DNA of 64,000 bases from Pseudomonas sp. ICMP22404 (GCF_006227205.1 NZ_VCNG01000001.1:248001-312000), one strand, 5' to 3'. Counted from the stretch's first letter, positions 1-9,458 are shown. Numbers and translations: made by a program. Notes: generated from the letters alone by a model not told the origin.

Positions 1-114
1 GTGGTCGGGGAAAACTGGCGCTCCAAGGGCGACAACTGCCCGTTCCTGGGCCACAGCTTGCCGGGAGTGGTGCGTTATACCCTGATGGATGGGCGGGTCA
101 CTCATCAGGCCTGA
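1..114 (+). CDS. pyrC': Dihydroorotase-like protein PyrC' (3' end only)
   Basis: Only the last 37 codons and the TGA stop are in the window. The tail contains ENWRSKGDNCPF and a final VRYTLMDGRVTHQA. These match the C-terminus of the pseudomonad dihydroorotase-like protein that sits after pyrB and acts as a non-catalytic partner of aspartate transcarbamoylase in pyrimidine synthesis. The following genes (NlpC/P60, pilT, yggS, proC) are the usual neighbours of that pyrRBC' cluster. The catalytic zinc ligands lie outside the window, so I cannot tell from sequence whether this copy is active. A true PyrC is the alternative. Confidence 0.7.
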   Translation: MVGENWRSKGDNCPFLGHSLPGVVRYTLMDGRVTHQA

Positions 115-129
115 CACCGCGTCGCGCCT

Positions 130-223
130 ATCGCGAGCAGGCTCGCTCCCACATTGGGTTTCAGGGCATTCACACAATTTGTGTGCGCTGAAGATCCCTT
201 GTGGGAGCGAGCCTGCTCGCGAT
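130..223. repeat. REP doublet (REPIN-like), inverted pair
   Basis: Two copies of the 23-base REP unit GTGGGAGCGAGCCTGCTCGC + GAT face each other at 130-152 (reverse) and 201-223 (forward), with 48 bases between them. The doublet lies between the convergent ends of the dihydroorotase-like gene and the TM2 gene. Confidence 0.9.
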
Positions 224-238
224 GGGAGCAACCCGGTT

Positions 239-667
239 TTACTGAAAAGCCCCACGCTTCTGCGCATTGCGAATCGAAACCTGGTCATTCAGCGTCCAAA
301 AGTCATACAGCACCCCCAGGAAGAACACCCCGCCAGTCAGCAGGTAGATGATCCCGCTGAGCCATTTGCCTTGATACATCCGGTGCACGCCGAACACCCC
401 GAGAAACGTCAACAGGATCCACGCCACGGTGTATTCGATAGGTCCTGGGGTGAAGCGCAGGTCCGCTTCGCGGTCCATGGCAGGAATCAGGAACAGGTCG
501 ATCAGCCAGCCTATGCCCAGCAGGCCAAAGGTGAAGAACCAGATCGTGCCGGTGACCGGCTTGCCATAGTAGAAACGATGGGCCCCGGTGAAACCGAAAA
601 TCCAGAGCAGATACCCGATGATTTTGCTGTGGGTGTCATGGCTAGCGTCCAGCTGATAGCTGTTCAT
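239..667 (-). CDS. TM2-domain integral membrane protein
   Basis: This 142-residue protein has four hydrophobic segments arranged as two TM2-type repeats. Each repeat starts with a small-residue/H-R motif: GFTGAHRFYYGK near residue 26 and GVFGVHRMYQGK near residue 92. Each then has a second helix ending in an acidic turn (WLIDLF, GVLYDF). TM2 proteins are small inner-membrane proteins of unknown biochemical role. The start is ATG with AGAGG just upstream. It diverges from the NlpC/P60 gene across a 250-base spacer that presumably holds both promoters. No function can be assigned beyond the domain. Confidence 0.85.
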   Translation of the reverse strand: MNSYQLDASHDTHSKIIGYLLWIFGFTGAHRFYYGKPVTGTIWFFTFGLLGIGWLIDLFLIPAMDREADLRFTPGPIEYTVAWILLTFLGVFGVHRMYQGKWLSGIIYLLTGGVFFLGVLYDFWTLNDQVSIRNAQKRGAFQ

Positions 668-917
668 GAATGGCCTCTTTTGCCTCGATAGATAAATTTG
701 TTCAGTTTATTTGTGACTTTTGTGTGTCTTGCCGACAAGCGGTCCTTGGCGCCTTGGGCGCAGCGGAGCCCCCGTATTCCGGGGCCTGTGCCGGACAATC
801 GGGGCAAAATGGCGCATTTTCAGGGGTTACGCGCAGGATTTCGGATCGACAAACGGCCTCGGAATCCGCCAAAAAGCTGTTATAAAGTTGCGCGCTAACC
901 TATAAGAGCCCTGCCTA

Positions 918-1529
918 ATGCGTCCATTTTTCAAGACATGGCTAACCATTTGCCTATTATTGCCACTGGCCGCCCACGCCACCAATCGTGAGCAACGTCT
1001 TCCCAACGTCAACGGCTACACCCCGAAATCCCATGTTTCTGCTCCTTCGAGCAAGAACAAGCCCAGCGTCCAGTATACGAACACGGGCAACAGCAAGCTG
1101 GTTCCGCCCATGGCGACCAAAGCGAGCAGCAACGTATTGAGCCGTGCCGTGAATGTACTCGGCACACCTTATCGTTGGGGCGGCAGCAGCCCAAGTAAAG
1201 GCTTCGATTGCAGTGGCCTGGTGAAATATGCGTTCAACGACGCCACTTTCGACCTGCCACGCACCTCGAATGCCATGGCGGCCGGTCACGGTGAGAAAGT
1301 CGAGCGCAAGGACCTCAAGCCCGGCGACCTGATCTTCTTCAAGCTCAAGAGCCGCCGGGTCAACCACGTGGCCATCTACCTGGGCAACGACCGCTTCATT
1401 CACGCACCACGTCGCGGCAAGTCGGTGACCATCGACACCCTGAACAAACCGTACTGGGACACCCACTACGTGGTTGCCAAGCGGGTGTTGCCGAAAGAGC
1501 CGGGCGGGATGCGGGTCGTCCAGCGCTGA
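918..1529 (+). CDS. NlpC/P60 family cell-wall endopeptidase
   Basis: This 203-residue protein begins with a signal peptide (about residues 1-21, hydrophobic LTICLLLPLAAHA). A low-complexity linker and a C-terminal NlpC/P60 cysteine peptidase domain follow. The catalytic Cys is in GFDCSGLVKYAF (about residue 97) and the His in VNHVAIYLG (about 148). A later His in HAPRRG probably completes the site. Such enzymes cut the D-gamma-Glu-diaminopimelate or equivalent bond of peptidoglycan in the periplasm. The precise substrate cannot be read from sequence. A -10-like TATAAG lies about 17 bases before the start codon. Confidence 0.88.
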   Translation: MRPFFKTWLTICLLLPLAAHATNREQRLPNVNGYTPKSHVSAPSSKNKPSVQYTNTGNSKLVPPMATKASSNVLSRAVNVLGTPYRWGGSSPSKGFDCSGLVKYAFNDATFDLPRTSNAMAAGHGEKVERKDLKPGDLIFFKLKSRRVNHVAIYLGNDRFIHAPRRGKSVTIDTLNKPYWDTHYVVAKRVLPKEPGGMRVVQR

Positions 1530-1530
1530 T

Positions 1531-1639
1531 GATCGTTCCCACGCTCTGCGTGGGAATGCCTCAGCGGACGCTCTGCGTTCGGCTCTCAGGGACGCGGAGC
1601 GTCCCCGGCTGCGTTCCCACGCAGAGCGTGGGAACGATC
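1531..1639. repeat. Palindromic 110-base repeat, family 2, copy 1
   Basis: The outer ends are inverted copies of GATCGTTCCCACGC, and an inner inverted pair (GGACGCTCTGCGT / GACGCGGAGCGTCC) lies between them. Closely related copies occur at 4905-5014 and 12642-12748. It lies between the 3' ends of the NlpC/P60 and pilT genes. It differs in sequence from the main REP family but has the same two-palindrome layout. Confidence 0.85.
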
Positions 1640-1649
1640 GGAAAATCCC

Positions 1650-2684
1650 TCAGAAATTATCCGGCGTACGCGCCCGCTCCCGCGCGTGCTCACGGCTGAT
1701 CAAGCCTTTGGTCACCAGGTCCTTCAGACACATATCCAGCGTCTGCATCCCCAGCGAACCGCCGGTCTGGATCGCCGAGTACATCTGCGCCACCTTGTCC
1801 TCGCGGATCAGGTTACGAATCGCCGATGTGCCCAGCATGATCTCATGAGCGGCGACCCGGCCGCCGCCGATCTTCTTGATCAGCGTCTGGGAAATCACCG
1901 CCTGCAATGATTCGGACAACATCGAGCGCACCATGGACTTCTCGTCTCCTGGGAACACGTCCACCACCCGGTCGATGGTCTTGGCCGCCGACGTGGTGTG
2001 CAGGGTGCCGAATACCAAGTGCCCGGTTTCGGCGGCGGTCAGTGCCAGGCGGATGGTTTCCAGGTCACGCATCTCCCCTACCAGGATCACGTCCGGGTCT
2101 TCCCGCAGGGCCGAACGCAGTGCCGTGGAAAAACCTTGGGTGTCGCGGTGCACTTCGCGCTGGTTGATCAGGCACTTGCGTGGTTCGTGAACAAATTCGA
2201 TGGGGTCCTCGATGGTGAGGATGTGGTGATGCTTATGGGTGTTGAGATAGTCGATCATCGCCGCCAGGGTGGTGGATTTGCCTGAGCCGGTTGGCCCGGT
2301 CACCAGCACCAGCCCGCGAGGGGCCTCGGTCACTTTGCGAAACACCTCGCCCATGCCCAGCTCTTCCATGGTCAGGACTTTCGACGGAATGGTCCGGAAC
2401 ACCGCCCCCGCGCCGCGATTCTGATTGAACGCGTTGACCCGAAACCGGGCGACCCCGGGTACATCGAAGGAAAAATCGGTTTCCAGAAACTTTTCGTAAT
2501 CTACCCGTTGCCGGTCGTTCATGATGTCGTAGATCAGCTCATGAACCTGTTTGTGGTCCAGTGCCGGCAGGTTGATCCGCCGCACATCGCCATCAACCCG
2601 GATCATCGGCGGCAGCCCCGCGGACAGATGCAGGTCCGAAGCCCCCTGTTTGGCGCTGAACGCCAGCAGTTCAGTGATATCCAT
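1650..2684 (-). CDS. pilT: Twitching-motility retraction ATPase PilT
   Basis: This 344-residue hexameric ATPase drives type IV pilus retraction from the cytoplasmic face of the pilus machine. I chose the ATG at 2684 because the protein then starts MDITELLAFSAKQGASD as in other pseudomonad PilT proteins, and GAGGAG stands upstream. The longer 370-residue frame would run into the divergent yggS start. Visible motifs are Walker A GPTGSGKST (about 128-136), the His box HILTIEDPIEFVHE, the Asp box and Walker B region (REDPDVILVGEMRD), and the C-terminal AIRNLIRE motif. pilU, which often follows pilT, is not next to it here: the next gene is the NlpC/P60 hydrolase across a repeat. Confidence 0.97.
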   Translation of the reverse strand: MDITELLAFSAKQGASDLHLSAGLPPMIRVDGDVRRINLPALDHKQVHELIYDIMNDRQRVDYEKFLETDFSFDVPGVARFRVNAFNQNRGAGAVFRTIPSKVLTMEELGMGEVFRKVTEAPRGLVLVTGPTGSGKSTTLAAMIDYLNTHKHHHILTIEDPIEFVHEPRKCLINQREVHRDTQGFSTALRSALREDPDVILVGEMRDLETIRLALTAAETGHLVFGTLHTTSAAKTIDRVVDVFPGDEKSMVRSMLSESLQAVISQTLIKKIGGGRVAAHEIMLGTSAIRNLIREDKVAQMYSAIQTGGSLGMQTLDMCLKDLVTKGLISREHARERARTPDNF

Positions 2685-2739
2685 AGCGCTCCTCAATTCC
2701 AGTAGAATGCCGCGAACCTCAGACCGCTGGCGCTTCTTT

Positions 2740-3432
2740 ATGTCCACGATAGCAGACAACATCGCTCAGGTTAGATCGCGCATCCGCGCTGCGGAGCAAG
2801 CCGCCCACCGCGCCGCAGACAGCGTCCAATTGCTGGCTGTGAGCAAGACCAAGCCCGCCCAGGCCCTGCGTGAAGCCTATGCCGCCGGCCTGCGGGACTT
2901 CGGTGAGAACTACCTGCAGGAAGCGCTGGGCAAGCAGGCCGAACTGGCTGACCTGCCCTTGATCTGGCACTTCATCGGCCCCATTCAATCGAACAAGACC
3001 CGTGCTATCGCCGAACATTTCGACTGGGTGCATTCCGTGGACCGCTTGAAAATTGCCCAACGCCTGTCCGAGCAGCGTCCGGACGGGTTACCACCGCTGA
3101 ACATCTGCATTCAAGTCAACGTCAGCGGGGAAGCCAGCAAATCCGGTTGTACCCCGGAGGATCTGCCGGCCCTGGCCGATGCCATCGGCGCATTGCCACG
3201 CCTGACGCTCCGCGGACTGATGGCGATCCCCGAGCCAACCGAAGAGCGCGCCGCCCAGGACGCAGCCTTCGCCGCCGTCCAACGTTTGCAAGCCAGCCTG
3301 GCCCTGCCGCTGGACACGCTGTCCATGGGCATGAGTCACGATCTCGAATCCGCCATTACCCAGGGCGCCACCTGGGTCAGGATCGGTACCGCCTTGTTTG
3401 GTGCTCGCGACTACAGCGCCAACCAACCGTAA
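2740..3432 (+). CDS. yggS: PLP-homeostasis protein YggS (PROSC family)
   Basis: This 230-residue protein belongs to the single-domain PLP-binding family with an alanine-racemase-like barrel (YggS/PROSC/PLPBP). It buffers pyridoxal phosphate and affects amino-acid balance. The PLP lysine is in LLAVSKTKPA (about residue 36). FGENYLQE, WHFIGPIQSNK and the phosphate-binding end SMGMSHDLESAI...VRIGTALFG are all present. The start was moved to the ATG at 2740 because the longer frame overlaps pilT. It heads a yggS-proC-yggT cluster, a common arrangement that links it with proline synthesis. It diverges from pilT with about 55 bases between starts. Confidence 0.95.
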   Translation: MSTIADNIAQVRSRIRAAEQAAHRAADSVQLLAVSKTKPAQALREAYAAGLRDFGENYLQEALGKQAELADLPLIWHFIGPIQSNKTRAIAEHFDWVHSVDRLKIAQRLSEQRPDGLPPLNICIQVNVSGEASKSGCTPEDLPALADAIGALPRLTLRGLMAIPEPTEERAAQDAAFAAVQRLQASLALPLDTLSMGMSHDLESAITQGATWVRIGTALFGARDYSANQP

Positions 3433-3468
3433 GCCATGCCGACTCAACTCCTCAATCAAGGACCTGTC

Positions 3469-4287
3469 ATGAGCAACACGCGTATTGCCTTTATCGGCGC
3501 CGGCAACATGGCCGCCAGCCTGATCGGTGGCCTGCGGGCCAAGGGCCTGGACGCTGCGCAGATCCGCGCCAGCGATCCGGGTACCGAGACCCGCACCCGG
3601 GTGAGCAGCGAACACGGCATCGAGACCTTTGCCGACAACGCACAAGCCATCGATGGCGCGGACGTCATCGTGCTGGCGGTCAAGCCGCAAGCGATGAAAA
3701 CCGTGTGCGAAGCCCTTCGCCCAAGCCTCAAGCCCCATCAACTGGTGGTGTCGATTGCCGCCGGCATCACCTGCGCAAGCATGAACAAATGGCTCGGCGA
3801 CCAGCCCATCGTGCGCTGCATGCCCAACACCCCGGCGCTGTTGCGTCAGGGCGTCAGCGGCCTGTTCGCCACCCCACAGGTCAGTGCTGAACAGCGCCAG
3901 CAAGCTGAAGAGCTGCTGTCGGCCGTCGGCCTGGCGCTGTGGCTGGAGACCGAGCAGCAACTGGACGCGGTCACCGCCGTTTCCGGTTCAGGCCCGGCGT
4001 ACTTCTTCCTGCTGATCGAAGCCATGACCGCTGCCGGCGAAAAACTTGGCCTGCCCCGCGAGATTGCCGCGCAGCTGACCTTGCAGACGGCTCTCGGCGC
4101 AGCCCACATGGCGACTTCCAGCGACGTCGATGCCGCCGAACTGCGCCGGCGCGTGACCTCGCCGGCCGGCACCACCGAAGCCGCCATCAAAGCGTTCCAG
4201 GCCGGGGGATTCGAAGCCCTGGTGGAAAAAGCACTCGGCGCCGCCGCGCACCGCTCGGCCGAAATGGCCGAACAACTGGGCCAATAA
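3469..4287 (+). CDS. proC: Pyrroline-5-carboxylate reductase
   Basis: This 272-residue cytoplasmic enzyme performs the last step of proline synthesis, reducing 1-pyrroline-5-carboxylate with NAD(P)H. The N-terminal Rossmann motif is FIGAGNMAASLIGG. The conserved middle has VSIAAGI and RCMPNTPA. The C-terminal substrate region has AVSGSGPAYFF and VTSPAGTTEAAI. I chose the ATG at 3469 because AAGGA precedes it at good distance and the protein then starts MSNTRIAFIGAG like the family. It follows yggS by 36 bases. Confidence 0.97.
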   Translation: MSNTRIAFIGAGNMAASLIGGLRAKGLDAAQIRASDPGTETRTRVSSEHGIETFADNAQAIDGADVIVLAVKPQAMKTVCEALRPSLKPHQLVVSIAAGITCASMNKWLGDQPIVRCMPNTPALLRQGVSGLFATPQVSAEQRQQAEELLSAVGLALWLETEQQLDAVTAVSGSGPAYFFLLIEAMTAAGEKLGLPREIAAQLTLQTALGAAHMATSSDVDAAELRRRVTSPAGTTEAAIKAFQAGGFEALVEKALGAAAHRSAEMAEQLGQ

Positions 4288-4297
4288 GGAGCCATTC

Positions 4298-4888
4298 ATG
4301 ATTGGATTGAACACCGCAGCGGTCTACGTGCTGCAAACCCTTGGCAGCCTGTACCTGCTGATCGTGCTGATGCGCTTCGTGCTGCAACTGGTCCGCGCCA
4401 ACTTCTACAACCCGCTGTGCCAGTTCGTCGTCAAGGCCACTCAGCCACTGCTCAAGCCCCTACGGCGGATCATCCCGAGCCTGTTCGGCCTGGACATGTC
4501 GTCGCTGGTATTGGCGATCCTCGTGCAAATGGCACTGATGGCCCTGACCCTGCTGCTGACCTACGGCACCACCGGCAACCCGCTGCAACTGCTTATCTGG
4601 TCGATCATCGGCGTCACCGCGCTGTTCCTGAAGATCTTCTTCTTCGCCCTGATCATCAGCGTGATCCTGTCCTGGGTCGCCCCGGGCAGCCACAACCCGG
4701 GCGCCGAGCTGGTGAACCAGATCTGCGAACCAGCCCTGGCCCCGTTCCGTCGCATCGTGCCGAACCTCGGCGGCCTGGATATTTCGCCGATCCTGGCCTT
4801 CATGGTGCTCAAGCTGCTCGACATGCTGGTGATCAACAACCTCGCGGCGATGACCATGATGCCGGATATCCTGCGCGTCCTGATCTGA
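4298..4888 (+). CDS. yggT: YggT family membrane protein
   Basis: This 196-residue integral membrane protein is built of two YggT repeats, each with two hydrophobic helices. Matching motifs occur in both halves (NPLCQFVVKATQPLLKPLRR and NQICEPALAPFRRIVPNLGG). YggT proteins sit in the inner membrane. Their role is not firmly established, although they are linked to osmotic or ion stress and, in chloroplast relatives, to complex assembly. The gene starts 10 bases after proC with GGAG upstream, so it is the third gene of the yggS-proC-yggT operon. Confidence 0.9.
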   Translation: MIGLNTAAVYVLQTLGSLYLLIVLMRFVLQLVRANFYNPLCQFVVKATQPLLKPLRRIIPSLFGLDMSSLVLAILVQMALMALTLLLTYGTTGNPLQLLIWSIIGVTALFLKIFFFALIISVILSWVAPGSHNPGAELVNQICEPALAPFRRIVPNLGGLDISPILAFMVLKLLDMLVINNLAAMTMMPDILRVLI

Positions 4889-4904
4889 CCTGACCCTGTG
4901 GCCT

Positions 4905-5014
4905 GATCGTTCCCACGCTCTGCGTGGGAACGCTGCCAAGGACGCTCCGCGTTCTGCCCTGGGGTGACGCAGAGCGTCACGGGATGCATTCCCACGCAGA
5001 GCGTGGGAACGATC
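4905..5014. repeat. Palindromic 110-base repeat, family 2, copy 2
   Basis: The outer inverted ends GATCGTTCCCACGC enclose an inner inverted pair (GGACGCTCCGCGT / GACGCAGAGCGTC). It has the same layout as the copies at 1531 and 12642. It lies just after yggT and before metX. Confidence 0.85.
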
Positions 5015-5096
5015 GGCGTCAGTCGGCGATTTCCTTGGTTGCCGCTAACCCCAGCGGTCTTTAGACTTACGCCTCATTTCAACGAGAGCAGGGTCG

Positions 5097-6236
5097 ATGC
5101 CAGCTGCCTTTCCCCCCGATTCCGTTGGTCTGGTGACGCCGCAAATGGCGCATTTCAGCGAGCCCCTGGCCCTGGCCTGCGGCCGTTCGTTGCCAGCCTA
5201 TGACCTGATCTACGAAACCTACGGCACGCTCAACGCCACGGCGAGCAATGCCGTGCTGATCTGCCACGCCTTGTCGGGGCATCACCATGCCGCCGGCTAT
5301 CACAGCGTCGACGATCGCAAGCCCGGCTGGTGGGACAGTTGCATTGGCCCCGGCAAACCGGTCGACACCAACCGGTTCTTCGTCGTCAGCCTGAACAACC
5401 TGGGCGGCTGCAACGGCTCCACCGGCCCCAGCAGCCTCAACCCGGACACCGGCAAACCATTCGGCGCCGACTTTCCGGTGTTGACCGTGGAAGACTGGGT
5501 CCACAGCCAGGCCCGCCTGGCCGACCGCCTCGGCATCGGTCAATGGGCGGCGGTGATCGGCGGCAGCCTGGGCGGGATGCAGGCCCTGCAATGGACCATC
5601 ACCTACCCTGATCGCGTGCGCCATTGCCTGGCAATCGCCTCGGCCCCCAAGCTGTCGGCACAGAACATCGCCTTCAACGAAGTGGCGCGCCAGGCGATCC
5701 TCACCGACCCGGAATTCCACGGCGGTTCGTTCCAGGAGCACGGCGTGATCCCCAAGCGCGGGTTGATGCTGGCGCGGATGGTCGGGCACATCACCTACCT
5801 GTCCGACGATTCCATGGGCGAGAAATTCGGCCGTGGTCTCAAGAGCGAAAAGCTCAATTACGACTTCCACAGCGTCGAGTTCCAGGTGGAAAGCTACCTG
5901 CGTTATCAAGGTGAGGAATTCTCCGGGCGCTTCGACGCCAACACCTACCTGTTGATGACCAAGGCACTGGACTACTTCGATCCGGCGGCGAACTTCGACG
6001 ATAACCTGGCGAAAACCTTCGCTGGCGCCACCGCCAGGTTCTGCGTGATGTCGTTCACCACCGACTGGCGCTTCTCCCCGGCCCGTTCCCGGGAACTGGT
6101 GGACGCACTGATGGCTGCGCGCAAGGACGTCTGCTACCTGGAAATCGACGCGCCCCAGGGCCACGACGCCTTTCTGATTCCGATCCCGCGCTACCTGCAG
6201 GCGTTCGGCAACTACATGAACCGTATTACGCTGTGA
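5097..6236 (+). CDS. metX: Homoserine O-acyltransferase (succinyl type in pseudomonads)
   Basis: This 379-residue alpha/beta-hydrolase-fold enzyme acylates homoserine, the first committed step of methionine synthesis. Pseudomonad MetX proteins use succinyl-CoA, as far as I recall; the sequence alone does not prove the acyl donor. The nucleophile is Ser157 in [10 protein letters not shown]. The oxyanion region is [13 protein letters not shown], and the catalytic Asp and His lie in [10 protein letters not shown] and [10 protein letters not shown] near the C-terminus. It is full length and starts [13 protein letters not shown] like relatives. metW follows after 7 bases, so the two are almost certainly co-transcribed. 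Confidence 0.95.
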   Translation: MPAAFPPDSVGLVTPQMAHFSEPLALACGRSLPAYDLIYETYGTLNATASNAVLICHALSGHHHAAGYHSVDDRKPGWWDSCIGPGKPVDTNRFFVVSLNNLGGCNGSTGPSSLNPDTGKPFGADFPVLTVEDWVHSQARLADRLGIGQWAAVIGGSLGGMQALQWTITYPDRVRHCLAIASAPKLSAQNIAFNEVARQAILTDPEFHGGSFQEHGVIPKRGLMLARMVGHITYLSDDSMGEKFGRGLKSEKLNYDFHSVEFQVESYLRYQGEEFSGRFDANTYLLMTKALDYFDPAANFDDNLAKTFAGATARFCVMSFTTDWRFSPARSRELVDALMAARKDVCYLEIDAPQGHDAFLIPIPRYLQAFGNYMNRITL

Positions 6237-6243
6237 GGACGCC

Positions 6244-6864
6244 ATGAGAGCCGATCTGGACATCATCCAGGAATGGATCCCCGCCGGCAGCCGCGTGCTT
6301 GACCTGGGCTGCGGCAACGGCGAACTGCTGACCTGGCTGCGGGACAACAAGCAAGTCACCGGCTACGGCCTGGAAAACGACCCGGACAACATCGCCGAGT
6401 GCATCGCCAAGGGCGTCAACGTCATCGAACAGGACCTGGACAAGGGCCTGGGCAACTTCGCCAGCAACAGCTTCGACATCGTGGTCATGACCCAGGCCCT
6501 GCAAGCGGTGCACTACCCGGACAGGATCCTCGACGAAATGCTCCGGGTCGGACGTCAGTGCATCATCACCTTCCCCAACTTCGGACACTGGCGCTGCCGC
6601 TGGTACCTGGCGAGCAAGGGCCGCATGCCGGTGTCGGAGTTCTTGCCCTACACCTGGTACAACACGCCGAACATCCACTTCTGCACCTTCGAGGACTTCG
6701 AAGCGTTATGCCGCGAACGCCAGGCCAAGGTCATCAACCGCCTGGCGGTGGATCAGCAGCACCGCCACGGGTGGGCCAGCAAGCTATGGCCTAATCTATT
6801 AGGTGAAATAGGCATCTATCGGGTCAGCAGCCCAGGCCTTGCCGATCATCAGGTCGCCGTGTGA
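6244..6864 (+). CDS. metW: Methionine biosynthesis protein MetW
   Basis: This 206-residue protein has the SAM-methyltransferase-like fold of the MetW family. Motif I is VLDLGCGNGEL (about residues 18-28), followed by GYGLE and then FDIVVMTQALQAV. MetW is always paired with metX and has been reported to work with it in homoserine acylation. No methyl acceptor is known to me. The start lies 7 bases after the metX stop, overlapping its ribosome binding region. Confidence 0.93.
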   Translation: MRADLDIIQEWIPAGSRVLDLGCGNGELLTWLRDNKQVTGYGLENDPDNIAECIAKGVNVIEQDLDKGLGNFASNSFDIVVMTQALQAVHYPDRILDEMLRVGRQCIITFPNFGHWRCRWYLASKGRMPVSEFLPYTWYNTPNIHFCTFEDFEALCRERQAKVINRLAVDQQHRHGWASKLWPNLLGEIGIYRVSSPGLADHQVAV

Positions 6865-6892
6865 ACCCCGACCCCGTTCCCAGGAGTGCAAC

Positions 6893-7327
6893 ATGAAACG
6901 TCTCGCGTTGTTTCTCATCACTGCTTGTCTCTGCGCCGGCGTCATGGCCGCCGACGCCATCAAGGCCGAGCGCAAGGAAGTGTTCGGTGACGTCACCGTG
7001 CACTACAACACCTTCAACTCCACCTTCCTGACATCGGACATCGCCAAGGCCGCCGAGCTGGTCCGCAGCAAGAACCAGGGCGTGATCAATGTGTCGGTGA
7101 TCAAGGATGGCAAGCCGTTGATGGCCGAGGTCAGCGGCACGGTCAAGGACCTGACCAGCAAGACGGTCCCCCTGACGTTCCGCCAGATCAGCGAACAAGG
7201 CGCGATCTACTACATCGCCCAGTATCCGGTAGAGCAGCAGGAAACCCGTACCTTCGAGATCAAGGTCAAGACGGGCGACAAGGTCAACACCCTCAACTTC
7301 AACCAGGAGCTGTTCCCCGCCGAATGA
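6893..7327 (+). CDS. DUF4426 periplasmic protein
   Basis: This 144-residue protein has a cleavable signal peptide ([21 protein letters not shown], cleaved about residue 20). A compact beta-rich domain of the DUF4426 family follows. AGGAG stands just ahead of the ATG at 6893, so the longer upstream frame inside metW is rejected. It sits between metW and rdgB in a tightly spaced run and its stop overlaps the rdgB start. Its role is unknown; the position is conserved in pseudomonads as I recall. Confidence 0.85.
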   Translation: MKRLALFLITACLCAGVMAADAIKAERKEVFGDVTVHYNTFNSTFLTSDIAKAAELVRSKNQGVINVSVIKDGKPLMAEVSGTVKDLTSKTVPLTFRQISEQGAIYYIAQYPVEQQETRTFEIKVKTGDKVNTLNFNQELFPAE

Positions 7328-7920
7328 TGAACCTCAGCCAACTCGTACTCGCCAGCCATAATGCCGGCAAACTCAAGGAACTCCAGGCCATGCTCGGCGG
7401 ATCGGTGCACCTGCGCTCGATTGGTGAGTTCAGCCAGGTGGAGCCGGAAGAAACCGGCCTGTCGTTCGTCGAAAACGCGATCCTCAAGGCCCGCAACGCC
7501 GCGCGCATCTCCGGCCTCCCGGCGCTGGCGGACGATTCCGGGTTGGCGGTGGATTTCCTCGGCGGCGCGCCGGGCATCTACTCGGCCCGCTACGCCGACG
7601 GCAAGGGTGATGCGGCGAACAACGCCAAGCTGCTCGACGCCCTCAAGGACGTGCCTGAAGCCGAGCGTGGCGCACAATTCGTTTGCGTCCTGGCGCTGGT
7701 GCGACATGCCGATGATCCGCTGCCGATCCTCTGCGAAGGGCTGTGGCAGGGGCGCATTCTCACCGAAGCCAGCGGCGAGCACGGCTTCGGCTACGACCCG
7801 CTGTTCTGGGTGCCGGAGCGCAATTGCTCCAGCGCCGAATTGGGCCCGGTGGAAAAAAATCAACTGAGCCACCGCGCCCGCGCCATGGCCCTGCTGCGTC
7901 AACGCCTGGGCCTGCAATGA
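7324..7920 (+). CDS. rdgB: dITP/XTP pyrophosphatase (RdgB/HAM1)
   Basis: This 198-residue house-cleaning enzyme hydrolyses non-canonical purine triphosphates (dITP, XTP, ITP) to monophosphates. The family start motif [11 protein letters not shown] (10-20), the acidic metal site ADDSGLAVD (69-77) and GFGYDPLF are all present. It starts ATGATG, so either of two adjacent codons may be used; the first overlaps the stop of the DUF4426 gene. Its stop overlaps the hemW start (ATGA), which implies translational coupling. Confidence 0.95.
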   Translation: MMNLSQLVLASHNAGKLKELQAMLGGSVHLRSIGEFSQVEPEETGLSFVENAILKARNAARISGLPALADDSGLAVDFLGGAPGIYSARYADGKGDAANNAKLLDALKDVPEAERGAQFVCVLALVRHADDPLPILCEGLWQGRILTEASGEHGFGYDPLFWVPERNCSSAELGPVEKNQLSHRARAMALLRQRLGLQ

Positions 7921-9116
7921 ACAATGACTCTCCCGCGCCGCTGATTCATGGCGGCGCACACACGCCACGGGCACCGCTGCCAGTGTTGCCGCCCCTGGCG
8001 TTGTACATCCACATCCCGTGGTGCGTACGCAAATGCCCGTATTGCGATTTCAACTCCCACACCGCCAGCCCGCAGCTGCCGGAAGAAGAGTACGTCGATG
8101 CCTTGCTGGCCGATCTCGACCAGGATCTGCACGGGGTCCATGGCCGCAAACTGAGCTCGATCTTCTTCGGCGGCGGCACTCCCAGCCTGTTCAGCGCCCA
8201 GGCCCTGGGCCGGCTGCTCAAGGGTGTCGAAGCGCGGATAGCCTTCGCCGACGACATTGAAATCACCCTGGAGGCCAACCCCGGCACCTTCGAGCAAGAG
8301 AAATTCGTGGCTTACCGGGCCTTGGGCATCAATCGCCTGTCCATTGGCATCCAGAGCTTCCAGCAAGCCAAGCTCGAAGCCCTGGGCCGGATCCATAACG
8401 GTGACGAAGCGGTGCGCGCCGCCGGCATGGCCCGCCAGGCCGGTTTCGATAACTTCAACCTTGACCTGATGCATGGTCTGCCCGACCAATCCCTCGACGA
8501 TGCCTTGAGCGACCTGCGCCAGGCCATCGCCCTGAAGCCCACCCATCTCTCCTGGTATCAACTGACACTGGAGCCGAACACGGTGTTCTGGAACCAGCCG
8601 CCAACGTTGCCGGAAGACGACACGTTGTGGGACATCCAGGAAGCCGGACAAGCGCTGCTGGCCGAACACGGCTACGCCCAATACGAAGTGTCGGCCTACG
8701 CCCAACCAGGTCGGGCGGCACGGCATAACCTCAATTACTGGAGCTTCGGCGACTTCATCGGCATCGGCGCCGGCGCCCATGGCAAGCTCAGCCATCCGGA
8801 CGGGCGCATCGTGCGCACCTGGAAGACCCGCCTGCCCAAGGACTACCTCAACCCGGACAAGCGTTTCCTGGCCGGCGAGAAGATCCTGGCCAACGAAGAG
8901 CTGCCGTTTGAATTCCTGATGAACGCCCTGCGCCTGACCGAAGGGGTGGACGCGCGGCTATACCCGGAACGCACCGGCTTGCCCCTGCAAAGCCTGGCCG
9001 AAGGTCGCCGTGAAGCCGAACAAAGCGGGTTGTTGCAGGTCGAACCGTCACGTCTGGCGGCCACCGAGCGCGGACAGCTGTTTCTCAATGACTTGCTGCA
9101 GAAATTTCTGAGCTGA
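7917..9116 (+). CDS. hemW: Heme chaperone HemW (radical SAM)
   Basis: This 399-residue radical SAM protein of the HemN-like HemW family transfers heme to respiratory enzymes and lacks coproporphyrinogen oxidase activity. The cluster motif is [10 protein letters not shown] (Cys36, 40, 43). GGGTPS and the conserved region GIQSFQ follow, and a C-terminal HemN domain contains [11 protein letters not shown] short Pro/Ala-rich stretch of about 25 residues precedes the core. I chose the ATG at 7917 because it overlaps the rdgB stop; the longer frame is inside rdgB. Confidence 0.93.
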   Translation: MNNDSPAPLIHGGAHTPRAPLPVLPPLALYIHIPWCVRKCPYCDFNSHTASPQLPEEEYVDALLADLDQDLHGVHGRKLSSIFFGGGTPSLFSAQALGRLLKGVEARIAFADDIEITLEANPGTFEQEKFVAYRALGINRLSIGIQSFQQAKLEALGRIHNGDEAVRAAGMARQAGFDNFNLDLMHGLPDQSLDDALSDLRQAIALKPTHLSWYQLTLEPNTVFWNQPPTLPEDDTLWDIQEAGQALLAEHGYAQYEVSAYAQPGRAARHNLNYWSFGDFIGIGAGAHGKLSHPDGRIVRTWKTRLPKDYLNPDKRFLAGEKILANEELPFEFLMNALRLTEGVDARLYPERTGLPLQSLAEGRREAEQSGLLQVEPSRLAATERGQLFLNDLLQKFLS

Positions 9117-9134
9117 TCAACACAAGGAAATCGA

Positions 9135-9458
9135 ATGGATCTGGTACTCGACCTGCTCGCCACCGTGTCCCGCTGGAGCCGCAGCAACCTGTCGGAAATC
9201 TCCCTGGCATTGGTCGGCTGCCTGCTGGTGCTGTTCGGCGCAGATATCAAGGCCTGGGTCGAACAACGCCTGGGCAGCATCGCCGGCGCGTTGCGCGTCC
9301 CGCTGATCGCCCTGCTGTGCATGATCGGCAGCGGCGCGGCGCTGATCTACGCCACGCCGTGGGTGGTGCGGGGGCTGAGCCAGTTCAACAACTACAGCCT
9401 CGCACCGGTGCTGTTGGTGGTGCTGGTATTGATCGGGGTGGTGGCGGACCGTCGCTGA
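9135..9458 (+). CDS. DUF3392 small membrane protein
   Basis: This 107-residue protein has three hydrophobic helices (about 22-37, 50-72 and 86-104) with a conserved GADIKAWVEQRL loop. It matches the DUF3392 family found after hemW in pseudomonads. The start has AAGGAAA upstream and lies 18 bases after hemW, so it probably belongs to the same operon. Function unknown. Confidence 0.8.
   Translation: MDLVLDLLATVSRWSRSNLSEISLALVGCLLVLFGADIKAWVEQRLGSIAGALRVPLIALLCMIGSGAALIYATPWVVRGLSQFNNYSLAPVLLVVLVLIGVVADRR

Noticed and set aside
5015..5096. A SAM riboswitch before metX
   Set aside because: The leader is only about 80 bases between the repeat and the start codon, and no SAM-I/II-like helices or conserved loop could be seen.
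5079..6359. A 426-codon minus-strand frame over metX
   Set aside because: It is the GC-driven shadow of metX; the plus frame has all the family motifs.
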